Below, piece after piece: positions 23,456 through 32,192 of a DNA stretch of 64,000 nucleotides. The stretch spans positions 248,001 through 312,000 of the forward strand of contig JAEXHI010000024.1 in NCBI GenBank assembly GCA_023450085.1, written 5' to 3'. The translations under genes were made by a program, and so were the position numbers. Below the pieces are notes generated by a model, which worked only from the letters and a program-made list of their open reading frames with translations, was not told where the DNA came from and did no database searches. Within the stretch, counting starts at the first letter, position 1, and the number at the start of each line of letters is the position of its first letter. Source of the stretch: Bacteroidota bacterium. GTDB taxonomy: Bacteria; Bacteroidota; Bacteroidia; Sphingobacteriales; Sphingobacteriaceae.

Positions 23456-24484
23456 TTAATAATTGTAGATATAACTATCTGAACCAGAAACCCATGTAGG
23501 TACAATACCAGCATCAATACCATTGCTCGAATATATAGCTACACCTAGAAAATCACGTGCGACATAAAATTCATTAGCACCATTAGGTGTTAACCAAACT
23601 GGGTCATCTCCATCTGGACCAATCAGTAATATACTAAAAGTTATGTTAGGACTAGATTCACCTAAAACAATTTTCATAGTATTCCCAACAAGTTGATTTG
23701 AAGCATCAAACACAGGAGTCTTTTGTACTGTAAAAGTAACTCGTGACTCTCTTTTGAGAAGAATTTCATTACTATAACTCACTTTTGAACCCGATGTAAT
23801 TTTTCTCCTTATTGTGCTTCCATCCAAAACCTTATTAAGAAATTTTAAAGAGCCAATTGACATATTTGCAATATTCGACCCTACTAATGAATAATTTCCA
23901 TTTTCTTGCTTGATTTGCCACTCAGAAATATAGTTCCCAGTACCTCCTGATGGGTTAGATCCTGCAATATTTATCTCACTTCCTACAACTGGATTATATT
24001 GTAGCGTAATTGTATTATTGCTAATTTGAGGCACCTCCACTACTGGCGGTGGGTTAAAAATGGTAACCAACAAATTTGAATTGGTATAATTAGGATTATT
24101 ATTTGATGGGTTATTATAATAAGCTTGTAGCTTACGTCCATCTGGCAATTTAGTATTCGCTATGGTTGCTGAAAACTCTTTACTGGTACCACCTTGTCCA
24201 GACGTAAAATCAGAATCGGTAATGGTGTAAACTGTAGAAAAAAGTTCACCATATTCAATACCTAATTTAAAATTCATCTTAAAAGGGTAGTAGGTTGATC
24301 CATTAAGTATCCTGCTCACACTTATTTTAACTTTAAATGTGGTTGAACTTGCTTGCTGATTAACTACCAAATGAGAGTTACCTACTACTTCAAAGCCAAT
24401 TATAGATCCTTGATATTGAGCATTGGCTTTTGGCAATGCTAAAAGCATCCCAAAAAACAGAAAGATTATCCTAAAACTTTTCAT
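23456..24484 (-). CDS. Secreted Ig-like surface protein, last gene of haem-uptake operon
   Basis: A 342-residue exported protein with a signal peptide (residues 1-22, ending KANA). Residues 30-145 form a beta-rich domain. About 150-250 resemble the Ig-like repeats common in Bacteroidota adhesins (VVGSEINIAGSNPSGGTGNY, ISEWQIKQENGNYSL, ending TIRRKITSGSKVSYSNEI). The C-terminal about 90 residues are unrecognised and end in Tyr residues. No type IX sorting domain is apparent. The ATG overlaps the stop of the upstream lipoprotein by 4 bases (ATGA), so it belongs to the receptor-HmuY operon. A role in haem or haemoprotein binding is only inferred from position. Confidence 0.7.
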   Translation of the reverse strand: MKSFRIIFLFFGMLLALPKANAQYQGSIIGFEVVGNSHLVVNQQASSTTFKVKISVSRILNGSTYYPFKMNFKLGIEYGELFSTVYTITDSDFTSGQGGTSKEFSATIANTKLPDGRKLQAYYNNPSNNNPNYTNSNLLVTIFNPPPVVEVPQISNNTITLQYNPVVGSEINIAGSNPSGGTGNYISEWQIKQENGNYSLVGSNIANMSIGSLKFLNKVLDGSTIRRKITSGSKVSYSNEILLKRESRVTFTVQKTPVFDASNQLVGNTMKIVLGESSPNITFSILLIGPDGDDPVWLTPNGANEFYVARDFLGVAIYSSNGIDAGIVPTWVSGSDSYIYNY

Positions 24485-24780
24485 TTTTGCTTCACTTTTT
24501 GGTAGTTGAAATAATATTTAGTTAAATCTTTTCTAGTGTATTGTTCTACGTCTAAAAAGAAGAATTTTTCTGTTTTTGGATCGTATACAATTTTATCAAT
24601 GGGGAACCTATTGATCTCGTACATAAATGCCTTTAAAGTATCAATACTAACCTCATTGACATTACTTACAAGCTCTTTCTTTACGGGTTCCTCCACTTTT
24701 AATTGTTTTCCTTTTTCACATGCCGATAATATCGACAAGCCTACTGCAAACAATGCGTAGCATAGTAATTTGTTTTTCAT
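24481..24780 (-). CDS. Small lipoprotein in the haem-uptake operon
   Basis: I choose the ATG at 24778-24780 (MKNKLLCYALFAVGLSILSA, then CEKGK), which gives 99 residues with a clear lipobox (LSAC, Cys-21). The longer frame begins inside hmuY and is not credible. The mature part is charged and ends in a region rich in Phe/Tyr/Lys (EKFFFLDVEQYTRKDLTKYY). I do not recognise the family. It lies 19 bases after the HmuY gene and overlaps the next gene by 4 bases. Confidence 0.72.
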   Translation of the reverse strand: MKNKLLCYALFAVGLSILSACEKGKQLKVEEPVKKELVSNVNEVSIDTLKAFMYEINRFPIDKIVYDPKTEKFFFLDVEQYTRKDLTKYYFNYQKVKQK

Positions 24781-24799
24781 GATAAATATATTTTTATTG

Positions 24800-25864
24800 T
24801 TATGATGCTTTCTTAACCAGCTTGTACTCGATAACTGGTTTACCTCTTTCACCACCATCTGAACCAAGTCCCATGCTCACAAATTTTAGCTTATACACAT
24901 TACCTTTTGCATCTTTAATAACATAAAACTGCTTTCCTATAATTCCTGTACTTGTTGATCTCCAAGAAGAACCTATTATGTGTCTACCTGATAAAAAAGT
25001 AGTTGTTGCTATGTCTGCTTCAGAATAGGTTGAATAAGTGTCTGTAGCAATCTTCGCCACTGTTACTCCTCCCAAGTTATTTGTAACAACAAAATCTTGG
25101 TAATAATAAGGGTTGGCTTGTAAGTCACCTGTAAAAGATGATGTATAGATACTATAACTCCAATGCAAATCCCATTCTGCTTTTTTAGGCTCTGCGCTAA
25201 CAATTGCTCCATCATTATTATTTCCTAATGAAACAAATGTTAAATTATAATCTGCATTTTTAGAAACATTCACCGTTTTAAAAGTAGTTTCCTGAACTTT
25301 TGCATACTGTAATGTGTAACCAGTAGTACCATTTCTTAGTATTCTTATTTTGTATAAATTAGGCTCAGTGAACAAATTATTCACTCCCAAAATATAAACT
25401 TTGTTTTCTGCATCTGTAGCGGAGATTGTTGCAATTGCAGTACGAGCTAAACTTCCATCATAACTATCCACCATATTTACACCGTTCGCCACAGGGGTAT
25501 CACTCTGAGCATTATATGCGTAAACTGGATTAGCTTTGGCATCATCCAGAGTAACCGCATTAATGTCTGTTTTATTAACGACCGAAGCGAGTACCTGAAA
25601 AGATTGATTTAATACAACTTTAAAATCTGCTCCAGAATAAAAACCCAAGGCCCAGCTTTTTCTATCAACCTTTGTTGCTTTATCAAGGCTCAAATCAGCA
25701 TATGCGACATTTGCATAGTTAGATTCAGCAGTTTTACCTTCTAAGGTCATTGTACTTCCATCAGAAACAGGAACAACAATTTCCGGCTCCTTGTTATCTT
25801 TTTTACAAGCCGTAAACGTGAATGCTAAAAGAGCAACGGCCATCATTGAATTAATCTTATTCAT
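24800..25864 (-). CDS. HmuY-family haem-binding lipoprotein
   Basis: A 354-residue lipoprotein (signal MNKINSMMAVALLAFTFTAC, lipidated Cys-20, then a Lys/Glu/Pro linker). The pattern RKSWALGFYSGADFKVVLNQ and the paired sheets around KKAEWDLHWSYSIYT match the HmuY family, which captures haem at the cell surface and passes it to a TonB-dependent receptor. It is larger than the about 216-residue Porphyromonas protein but similar to other Bacteroidota members. It starts 40 bases after the receptor gene. Haem specificity is inferred; related siderophore-type uses are possible. Confidence 0.8.
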   Translation of the reverse strand: MNKINSMMAVALLAFTFTACKKDNKEPEIVVPVSDGSTMTLEGKTAESNYANVAYADLSLDKATKVDRKSWALGFYSGADFKVVLNQSFQVLASVVNKTDINAVTLDDAKANPVYAYNAQSDTPVANGVNMVDSYDGSLARTAIATISATDAENKVYILGVNNLFTEPNLYKIRILRNGTTGYTLQYAKVQETTFKTVNVSKNADYNLTFVSLGNNNDGAIVSAEPKKAEWDLHWSYSIYTSSFTGDLQANPYYYQDFVVTNNLGGVTVAKIATDTYSTYSEADIATTTFLSGRHIIGSSWRSTSTGIIGKQFYVIKDAKGNVYKLKFVSMGLGSDGGERGKPVIEYKLVKKAS

Positions 25865-25904
25865 TACTGTGATAATTTATTTAGTTATTAGTTATTTATA
25901 CTTT

Positions 25905-28202
25905 TTAATACTTGTTCCAGTTAAAGTTTAAGCCAACTACGTAAGAACGTCCGTAGCTATAGGGCACTACTCCACCCCCCGTGGTATGCGCACCGCCACT
26001 TGCTGTAGCCGTATTGGTTAATTGGGTAATATCAAACAGGTTTTTAACGCCTGCGTTCAATGTCAAATATTTATTGATGGTTTTATTTAGCAGCAAATCT
26101 GCCCAAGTGAAGCCTCCAATTTTAACCAAATTAGTAGTGTTAGGATTGCTAGAAGAAATCTGATAGCTTGGACGACTGCCGGTGTACTTAAAGGCCAAGC
26201 TTACAGAACCTTTAATTTTAGTAAGATTATAAATTACATTACTGAACAGCTCAGGCGTCCACGAAAACTTGGGCACTTCGCCTTGAAAACCTCTTTCTTT
26301 CAGGTCATTATACCTACCGATATACGAAAGACCAAAGTTCACCTGCAAATCCTTGTAATTAAGTGTATTGTCTAAAGAAAAGCCTGTCGTCTTATATCTA
26401 CTGATATTAATCAGTGTAGTAATCGAATTATCCGTCTCATCCTGACCGTACTCTATCCTATCAAAAAAATCATTATAAAATCCTGCCAAAGTGCTTGTTA
26501 GCCTTACCCTATCTTTCTTAATGGCTATCCAAGATACTGAAGCGTCAAAACTGTTAGATTTTTCGGCCTTCAGATTTTCATTTCCCCTAATAGAATGACT
26601 GGCGTCAAAGAAATCAAAATAAAGTTCTCTTAGTGATGGCGCCCTGAAGCCTCTACCATAACCAAGTCTTAAATCCAAATCACTGGTTAAATTCCACATG
26701 GCATTGAGTGATGGAACGGCCAACGGAGCATCGTATACTGAGTTATTAATAAACCTCACCCCAGGACGAACTTTTAATGCACTATAAGGTTTTATCTCCG
26801 CAGATACAAAAAAGGCGTAATCGTTAATTACTGGAGATCCTTTAATCCTTTGACCAGAAGAACCCTCGCTATTGATTTCGACTCCAGGTTGCAGCGCAAT
26901 AAAATCTGAAATTTTATATTGTAAGGTAGTCCTTACCAAGGTAGAGTTAAATTTGGCCAAATCTTGTTCGCCTGCCCCTAAAGTCAATGATTCCTTACCC
27001 GTAGCAAAATCGTATTGAGTGGTTTTGGTTTTACGCTTCAGGTCGGTATAACCTCCCATCATGGTTAAACTTAGCTTCTTATTAATATTCCAATTAACAT
27101 GTAACTGGTTATTAAATCTATCAGTTTTATAAGCCTGGGTAACCACAGTATAGTTTGGATTGATTCCACCCCTTGAAGTAATTTCTTCATTTACAAAATC
27201 ACCTCGGTACCAAATATTAAATTTAGCACTGGAATAACCTACACGTGCATTTGCTAAATATTGATCTTTAGGTTTCCAAAACTGTATGCCACTTACCTCA
27301 TCGCGGGTTGCGGTTTTAGCAGGAACATTCCACCCTCCAAAGGTATTATTGGAAAAACCTGCCATGGCATTCCAACCATTATTTTGCCAGTTGACGCTGA
27401 CATTTTTGTTGTGGTTACCCTTCCCGCTGAATGCTTCATATTCATCACCAACAGTTTCTTCTTGCACACGGGCTGAAACTCCCAATTTCGCATTACTTTT
27501 GCCTTTGGTAATGATATTGATTACCCCAGCAAGTGCATCAGTACCATATACTACAGACATTGGCCCTTCAACCAATTCAATTCGTTCAACACTGTTAATA
27601 TCAACCTGATTAAGCGCCTCTTTTAATTCTATGCGATCTACTAGAGGCACACCGTCCACCAATATTTTCACATTACGGCCCGACATTCCCATCATTTCTA
27701 CATTAGAAACACCCAAAGTAAGGTCATTGCTAAACCGGAAGCCAAATTCTGTATTTAAAAGTTGCTGCACGTTAGTTGCCGCACGTAGTTTTATTTTTTC
27801 TGCACTGATTGTCCTTACTTTATAAACCGCATTTTTCATGGATTGCGGCTCATACTGACCTGTCACTACCACTTCGTTAAGCTCGTATGATTTTTCTTTA
27901 ATGGTAATTGGTGCTAAAACTTTATCAGAAGTCGCTTCAACGGCAACCTCTTGTTCTTGGTTAGAAACACCAGACCTGATGACAAGTACCGAATTGCCCG
28001 CAGGAGCCGAAATGGTAAAAGCGCCCTCCCTATCTGTATAAGCTACATTTTTTGTGTTTTTGATTGACAAAGACAAACCCCAAGCAGGTTGCCCGTCAGC
28101 TGTTAAAATTTTGCCACGCAATTTTACAGTTTGTTCTTGTGCTAAAGCCAAGTTCAAACCTAAAACGAAAGTAAGGGCTAGTAGTAGAGTATTTTTCACC
28201 AA
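25905..28202 (-). CDS. TonB-dependent outer-membrane receptor, probably for haem
   Basis: A 765-residue outer-membrane receptor. A signal peptide (1-21) is followed by a carboxypeptidase-regulatory-like domain (about 25-105), a TonB-box-like stretch (ELNEVVVTGQ, 108-117), the plug (about 120-235, with VEMMGMSGRNVKILVDGVPL and VERIELVEGPMSVVYGTDAL) and a 22-strand barrel ending in VVGLNFNWNKY. The receptor pumps its ligand into the periplasm with TonB-ExbBD energy. The HmuY gene 40 bases downstream points to haem. Two near-identical 19-bp palindromes lie just upstream and are candidate Fur-type operators. Confidence 0.88.
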   Translation of the reverse strand: MVKNTLLLALTFVLGLNLALAQEQTVKLRGKILTADGQPAWGLSLSIKNTKNVAYTDREGAFTISAPAGNSVLVIRSGVSNQEQEVAVEATSDKVLAPITIKEKSYELNEVVVTGQYEPQSMKNAVYKVRTISAEKIKLRAATNVQQLLNTEFGFRFSNDLTLGVSNVEMMGMSGRNVKILVDGVPLVDRIELKEALNQVDINSVERIELVEGPMSVVYGTDALAGVINIITKGKSNAKLGVSARVQEETVGDEYEAFSGKGNHNKNVSVNWQNNGWNAMAGFSNNTFGGWNVPAKTATRDEVSGIQFWKPKDQYLANARVGYSSAKFNIWYRGDFVNEEITSRGGINPNYTVVTQAYKTDRFNNQLHVNWNINKKLSLTMMGGYTDLKRKTKTTQYDFATGKESLTLGAGEQDLAKFNSTLVRTTLQYKISDFIALQPGVEINSEGSSGQRIKGSPVINDYAFFVSAEIKPYSALKVRPGVRFINNSVYDAPLAVPSLNAMWNLTSDLDLRLGYGRGFRAPSLRELYFDFFDASHSIRGNENLKAEKSNSFDASVSWIAIKKDRVRLTSTLAGFYNDFFDRIEYGQDETDNSITTLINISRYKTTGFSLDNTLNYKDLQVNFGLSYIGRYNDLKERGFQGEVPKFSWTPELFSNVIYNLTKIKGSVSLAFKYTGSRPSYQISSSNPNTTNLVKIGGFTWADLLLNKTINKYLTLNAGVKNLFDITQLTNTATASGGAHTTGGGVVPYSYGRSYVVGLNFNWNKY

Positions 28203-28204
28203 CT

Positions 28205-28223
28205 ATTTAGAATAATTATAAAT
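28205..28223. promoter_or_regulatory. 19-bp palindrome, operator copy 1 of the haem-uptake operon
   Basis: ATTTAGAATAATTATAAAT is palindromic at 8 of 9 paired positions. It lies 3 bases upstream of the receptor ATG. Size and arrangement (19 bp, A/T-rich, central AATAATT) are like Fur boxes. A sister copy at 28246-28264 matches at 17 of 19 positions. Confidence 0.6.
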
Positions 28224-28245
28224 AATTGCGCAATATTAATTATTT

Positions 28246-28264
28246 ATTTAGACTAATTACAAAT
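28246..28264. promoter_or_regulatory. 19-bp palindrome, operator copy 2 of the haem-uptake operon
   Basis: ATTTAGACTAATTACAAAT differs from copy 1 at two positions. It is extended by ATTT and AAAT on the outside, so the whole 28242-28268 is an imperfect 27-bp inverted repeat. It sits 41 bases further upstream, about where the receptor promoter should be. Iron repression through Fur is the most likely reading. Confidence 0.6.
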
Positions 28265-28514
28265 AAATGTAAAAGTTTTTTGAACTGTCTATTTTAATTC
28301 ACTGAAAAACATCTATTTTAGGAGATTATTTAAGGAGTGCCCATGTTGATAAGTTAGCACAGCTACTTATCATAAATGATGTACTTTTGGCATATTGGAA
28401 AAATCTAACAGAATTGTATGACCATTATGTTTGCAACATTGTTAAGAAGATAAACCTTCTTCAAAGGCAATAGAACAACGTAATAGCTTTACCAAATTGA
28501 AAAAATTATTAAGG

Positions 28515-29567
28515 ATGAGAATCACGAAGATCGCAAGTATGATCTTGGTAGCAGGAGCTACCATCTGTACATTTGCCTATTGTACTTCTGACGCGAAGGA
28601 TAAAAACGGGAAACAAACTGCTAAAAAGACCGACTCTACCGGTGTAGCCGTGGAAGAGGAAGAAGTAAATTTACGTACTCCCGTAGATACTGCTAAATAT
28701 AACGAACTGGTAAAAAGTAATGCCAACGGTGATACCACTGGCAAATGGCCGGTAAAAAATCAACCCATTCCTTTGGATGGTGCTATTTTACCTTTTAAAA
28801 GAATTGTAGCTTATTATGGTAATCTTTATTCTAAAAAAATGGGTGCTTTAGGTGAGTACGAACCTAAAACCATGTTGAGCATGTTAGATAAAGAGGTTGC
28901 TAAATGGGAAAAAGCTGACCCTAGTACACCTGTACAACCAGCCTTGCACTACATTGCAGTAGTAGCTGCTGGTGACCCTGGTAAAGATGGCAAGTACAGA
29001 AACCGTATGCCATTTAAACACATTGATTCGGTATTGGCTATAGCTAAGATGCGTAAAAACATGATCGTGTTTTTAGATATCCAAGTAGCGTTGAGCACAA
29101 TTCAAGCAGAGTTACCTTTATTGGAAAAATACTTATTAATGCCTAATGTACACTTGGGAATTGACCCAGAGTTCTCTATGAAAGGTGGCGTTTTACCTGG
29201 TAGAAAAATTGGCACTTATGATGCTGCCGACATTAATTACGTTTCTGGTTATTTAGCTGATTTAGTGAAGAAACATAACTTACCTCCTAAGGTTTTTATC
29301 GTACACCGCTTTACCAAAAAGATGGTAACCAACTCACAAAACATCAAATTACGTCCAGAAGTTCAAGTGGTAATGCACATGGATGGATGGGGCGAGCCTG
29401 ATTTAAAATTAGGTACTTATCGTCACTTTATTTACAGTGAGCCCGTACAGTTTACCGGTTTCAAATTGTTTTATAAAAACGACTTGAAAAAAGCTCCTCA
29501 CAGGTTAATGACTCCAGAAGAACTTGTGAAATTAAAACCGCGACCAATCTACATACAATATCAATAA
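28515..29567 (+). CDS. Lipoprotein of unknown function
   Basis: I take the ATG at 28515 (MRITKIASMILVAGATICTF, then AYC), giving 350 residues with a lipoprotein signal ending at Cys-23. A TTG 18 bases upstream is an alternative start. A Lys/Thr/Asp linker precedes a large domain of alternating helices and strands (LPFKRIVAYYGNLYSKKMGA, then IHYIAVVAAGDP-like, MIVFLDIQVALSTI, HLGIDPEFSM, KVFIVHRFTKKMV, VQVVMHMDGWGEP). That order resembles a TIM-barrel with Asp/Glu/His at strand ends, perhaps a glycoside-hydrolase-like fold, but this is only a guess. Transcription probably ends at 29589-29660. Confidence 0.68.
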   Translation: MRITKIASMILVAGATICTFAYCTSDAKDKNGKQTAKKTDSTGVAVEEEEVNLRTPVDTAKYNELVKSNANGDTTGKWPVKNQPIPLDGAILPFKRIVAYYGNLYSKKMGALGEYEPKTMLSMLDKEVAKWEKADPSTPVQPALHYIAVVAAGDPGKDGKYRNRMPFKHIDSVLAIAKMRKNMIVFLDIQVALSTIQAELPLLEKYLLMPNVHLGIDPEFSMKGGVLPGRKIGTYDAADINYVSGYLADLVKKHNLPPKVFIVHRFTKKMVTNSQNIKLRPEVQVVMHMDGWGEPDLKLGTYRHFIYSEPVQFTGFKLFYKNDLKKAPHRLMTPEELVKLKPRPIYIQYQ

Positions 29568-29952
29568 GTCGGATGACTTGTTGGATCAGGGTGTCGAAAA
29601 GAAGTTTGTCGCCATTTGGTTAATGGTGTAATGGAACTCCTTTTTGGACACCCTTTTCTTTTGCCTTATACTGTATTGTCATTTCGAATGAAGTAAAACG
29701 AAATGAGAAATCTCCTTAAATCTGAATCTGCTTTGATATTCCCGTCTATATGGTTCATTTAATTAAAAAATATAACCACATAGACACATAGGGGTATTTT
29801 CAACAGTTATAGCTGCTAGTTTTTAAAGAAGGTAAACCCTGCTCTTTTGCTAATTCCATTCTATCTGACTATGCGGTTAAATACCTATCCTCGCTTTAAG
29901 ATTCCCGCCTGCGCGGAACAACGCTATGAGGAAAGGAGTCGTTTTCCCAAAG
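29568..29952. other. Non-coding gap with terminator and repeat fragments
   Basis: Besides the terminator, 29689-29727 carries GTCATTTCGAATGAAGTAAA and ACGAAATGAGAAATCTCC, a half-copy of the element that is complete at 43480-43599. The rest (29740-29952) looks like degraded repeat sequence (AACCACATAGACACATAGGG; CCCGCCTGCGCGGAAC). No convincing gene. Confidence 0.5.
29589..29660 (+). terminator. Long-loop terminator after the lipoprotein gene
   Basis: GGGTGTC at 29589-29595, followed by an A-rich run, pairs with GACACCC at 29647-29653, preceded by CTTTTTG; TTTTCTTTT follows. The loop is about 40 bases. It starts 22 bases after the stop codon. Confidence 0.6.
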
Positions 29953-31032
29953 CTAAAAAGTCAATAAAGCGTGTTGGCTTGCGGTATGCAAATCTCTCCA
30001 AACCCTATTTAATTCCGTTTCCTTTTTAGCGGCTTCTAAACCTGCATAAGGATAAAGTGTATCTACGATAATTCTCGATTGATGTGATAACTCCCTACTC
30101 AACCGGCTCACTTCTTTAAGCACTTCCTCCTCTATCTTTCCATGGTTAATCAACTGATGCCACGAAAGATCAAAGGCTTCATAAAAATGCTCTCTAATGG
30201 TGGTTAAGGTATGTTTGCCTTTGGCTAGCTCCTGCTCAAAATGAGTAACCTGCGCTGGACTGTAGCGTTTAAATCCTGAACGATTGAAAAAGCTCTCTCC
30301 TACCAAATCAACAAATCTACGGGCCATCCCCAAATTGTTTACCGTTAAAGTAGTTTCAGCCAATTGCAGAAAAGGATAATTAAATCCTTCATCGGCCACT
30401 TTTATTTCCGTATTGATTTTAAATGAGCGATTGGAGGGAACTTCTACATGGTGTACATCAAAAGCATGACTTCCTGTGGCTACCAAACCAAAGTACGACC
30501 ATCCCGACAGGATCTCTACTTCATCCTTCTTTAAAATAAATGATTTAATGATCGGGTTTCCCTCCTCATCAAACAAATCGTTCCCTTGCTCATCTCGCAA
30601 TAAACAATTGGCCGTAAAAATAGTAGCATGTAAAGCACCACTTGCATATTTCCAATGTCCGTTAATAAGATAACCTTCTTTTATTTTTTGTGCGGTACCA
30701 CCAACCGCTCCACTACCTGCGAAACAAACTTTTCTGTCCGCAAAAATCTCTTGGGCCAATACAGGATCCAAGAAACCAGCAAACCAAGCGGCGCCACTAC
30801 ACAAAGTTACGGTCCATGCGGTGCTTCCATCCACATAAGCCAAATCTTCCTCTATCCTTAAAATCTCTGGGAGCTTCTTCCCTGGTCCACCATAAGCTTT
30901 AGGTACATAAAGCTTAAACCACTCCTGTTCATAAGCAATTTCTAAAATATCGGGATGTAACTCGCCCATTGCTTCTGATGGAGCTGCCAATGCTAGAATA
31001 GCTTCTTGCCAAGTTTGTGTGAATTGTTCCAT
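29953..31032 (-). CDS. Acyl-CoA dehydrogenase-like flavoprotein
   Basis: The start is taken at the ATG at 31030-31032 (MEQFTQTWQEAILALA), giving 359 residues; an upstream Met would add a basic, unlikely tail. Its order of an N-terminal helical domain, a beta domain (CFAGSGAVGGTAQKIKEGYL, INGHWKYASGALHAT) and a C-terminal helical bundle is that of the acyl-CoA dehydrogenase/flavin-dependent monooxygenase superfamily. The catalytic base is not obvious. The substrate is unknown. It lies 125 bases downstream of pnuC on the same strand; a common role is not evident. Confidence 0.75.
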   Translation of the reverse strand: MEQFTQTWQEAILALAAPSEAMGELHPDILEIAYEQEWFKLYVPKAYGGPGKKLPEILRIEEDLAYVDGSTAWTVTLCSGAAWFAGFLDPVLAQEIFADRKVCFAGSGAVGGTAQKIKEGYLINGHWKYASGALHATIFTANCLLRDEQGNDLFDEEGNPIIKSFILKKDEVEILSGWSYFGLVATGSHAFDVHHVEVPSNRSFKINTEIKVADEGFNYPFLQLAETTLTVNNLGMARRFVDLVGESFFNRSGFKRYSPAQVTHFEQELAKGKHTLTTIREHFYEAFDLSWHQLINHGKIEEEVLKEVSRLSRELSHQSRIIVDTLYPYAGLEAAKKETELNRVWRDLHTASQHALLTF

Positions 31033-31119
31033 ATTTTGGTGTTTGGTTGGTTTGTTTTTTCGTTGTTTCGGGGTAAGCATATGCGAACGGAATTTTTTAC
31101 TCCTTAATCATTATTCCTT

Positions 31120-31157
31120 TTATCCCGAAAAATCGGGATTTAGCTACGCTCAACTTT
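31120..31157. repeat. ATCCCGA/TCGGGAT hairpin and low-complexity trailer
   Basis: ATCCCGA at 31124-31130 and TCGGGAT at 31135-31141, around AAAA, form a small hairpin, followed by CAACTTTTTACTTTTTACTT up to the pnuC stop. The same hairpin-plus-trailer arrangement recurs at 54485-54533 next to the murD stop. Confidence 0.5.
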
Positions 31158-31781
31158 TTACTTTTTACTTAATAACTGTCTTTTGTATATTTTCTTCCAA
31201 TCGAAATAGCCGAATATGGCTACAATGAACAGGAATAGAGTGAGCAGTGCAAACATTACAAAGTTTTTATGCCACATCAAAGGAATAGCTACAATGTTAG
31301 ACACATTCAAAAAAATCCAGTTTTCTATTTTACGACGGGCCAATAGCCACATGCCTGCCCAAGCGGTAGAAGAGACAAAGGCATCCAAGATAGGTACATC
31401 AGAATTGGTAAAATAAACCAAGGCAAAGTACAGCACAAAATAACCACCAATGGCAATGGCAAAAGCAATTTGTAATTCCTGCTTAGTAGTCCAACTTACG
31501 GTTACTGCTTCCTTTTTGGCTAAACGTTTGGACCAAATGATCCAACCATAAACGCTCATGACCAAATAGTACATACTCAACAAGCTTTCCGCGTATAACT
31601 TTGCGTTAAGCTTCAGATAAAGCGATAGCAAAATACCGATGATCCCAGCGGGATATAGCCATATGTTGTTACGCTTGGCCAAAAGCACTTCTGTTACACC
31701 AAAACCTACGGCAAACCATTCTAGATAAGTAGTTGCCTTTACTTGCTCCACAAACAAACGGAGCATTTCCTGAATTTCCAT
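31158..31781 (-). CDS. pnuC: PnuC-family vitamin transporter, probably for thiamine
   Basis: A 207-residue inner-membrane transporter with seven hydrophobic segments (start ATG at 31779-31781; a TTG two codons upstream is possible). The PnuC signature WFAVGFGVTEVLLAKRNNIW and the WxxW-like turn IWLYPAGIIGI are present. PnuC proteins carry nicotinamide riboside, riboflavin or thiamine; the TPP riboswitch directly upstream indicates the thiamine (PnuT) subtype. The Trp/Asn-rich motif around PLMWHKNFVMFALLTLFLFI lies in the last helices. Confidence 0.9.
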   Translation of the reverse strand: MEIQEMLRLFVEQVKATTYLEWFAVGFGVTEVLLAKRNNIWLYPAGIIGILLSLYLKLNAKLYAESLLSMYYLVMSVYGWIIWSKRLAKKEAVTVSWTTKQELQIAFAIAIGGYFVLYFALVYFTNSDVPILDAFVSSTAWAGMWLLARRKIENWIFLNVSNIVAIPLMWHKNFVMFALLTLFLFIVAIFGYFDWKKIYKRQLLSKK

Positions 31782-31871
31782 TCTCAATACATTTTGCCAC
31801 AGGGCAATTAAAAAATCATTGAAAACTGTTTTCAGGGCGAAACAGTAAACGGCTTAAACCTCTTATTTTAT

Positions 31872-32042
31872 CCCTACGTCGGTATTATCCGCATCAGGTG
31901 CGTTTGGAGGTGTAAGGTGTAGGGCTCGGAAAGGTATAAGGAAAACCTTACATCTTCAGCCTTTAAGCTTAAACCTCAAAACTGGGTATAATCTCAGCCT
32001 GTTATTTATTGGGTTAATTAACAAGCACCCCTTTGAGTAGGG
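31872..32042 (-). promoter_or_regulatory. TPP riboswitch (THI element)
   Basis: On the minus strand all conserved blocks appear in order: GGGGTGC, GGCTGAGA, TACCC, then CTGATGCGGATAATACCG and ACGTAGGGA. P1 pairs CCCTA at the 5' end with TAGGG at the 3' end. The P3 arm is unusually long, about 80 bases, between TACCC and CTGATGCGG. It should repress pnuC when thiamine pyrophosphate is abundant. Confidence 0.97.
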
Positions 32043-32120
32043 CAAAGATATAAAAATATGATATTGAAGACTTATGAAGTTCTGAAAGATTTTGCTAAAA
32101 CTTATGGCATCCTCTGAAAT

Positions 32121-32192
32121 AGTCTTCGACAGGCTCAGACTGACAAACTAAGAAACAGTAAACTTACGAAGTTTCGAAAACTTCGTAAGTCT
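32121..32192. repeat. Repeat pair left of the small exported protein gene
   Basis: AGTCTTCGACAGGCTCAGAC followed by TGACAA, then the palindrome ACTTACGAAGTTT (32162-32174) against AAACTTCGTAAGT (32178-32190). The same two elements in the same order occur at 32667-32750, on the other side of the 32209-32625 gene. Confidence 0.75.

Larger units (their letters stand above)
28203..28514. other. Divergent promoter region between receptor and lipoprotein
   Basis: 312 bases. The left half carries the two 19-bp palindromes and an AT-rich stretch for the receptor operon. The right half should hold the promoter of the lipoprotein at 28515; I see no clear element there. No gene or hairpin terminator is visible. 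Confidence 0.5.

Noticed and set aside
29847..30029. Small plus-strand frame of 60 codons
   Set aside because: It runs over the end of the acyl-CoA dehydrogenase-like gene and through degraded repeat sequence, with no recognisable features.
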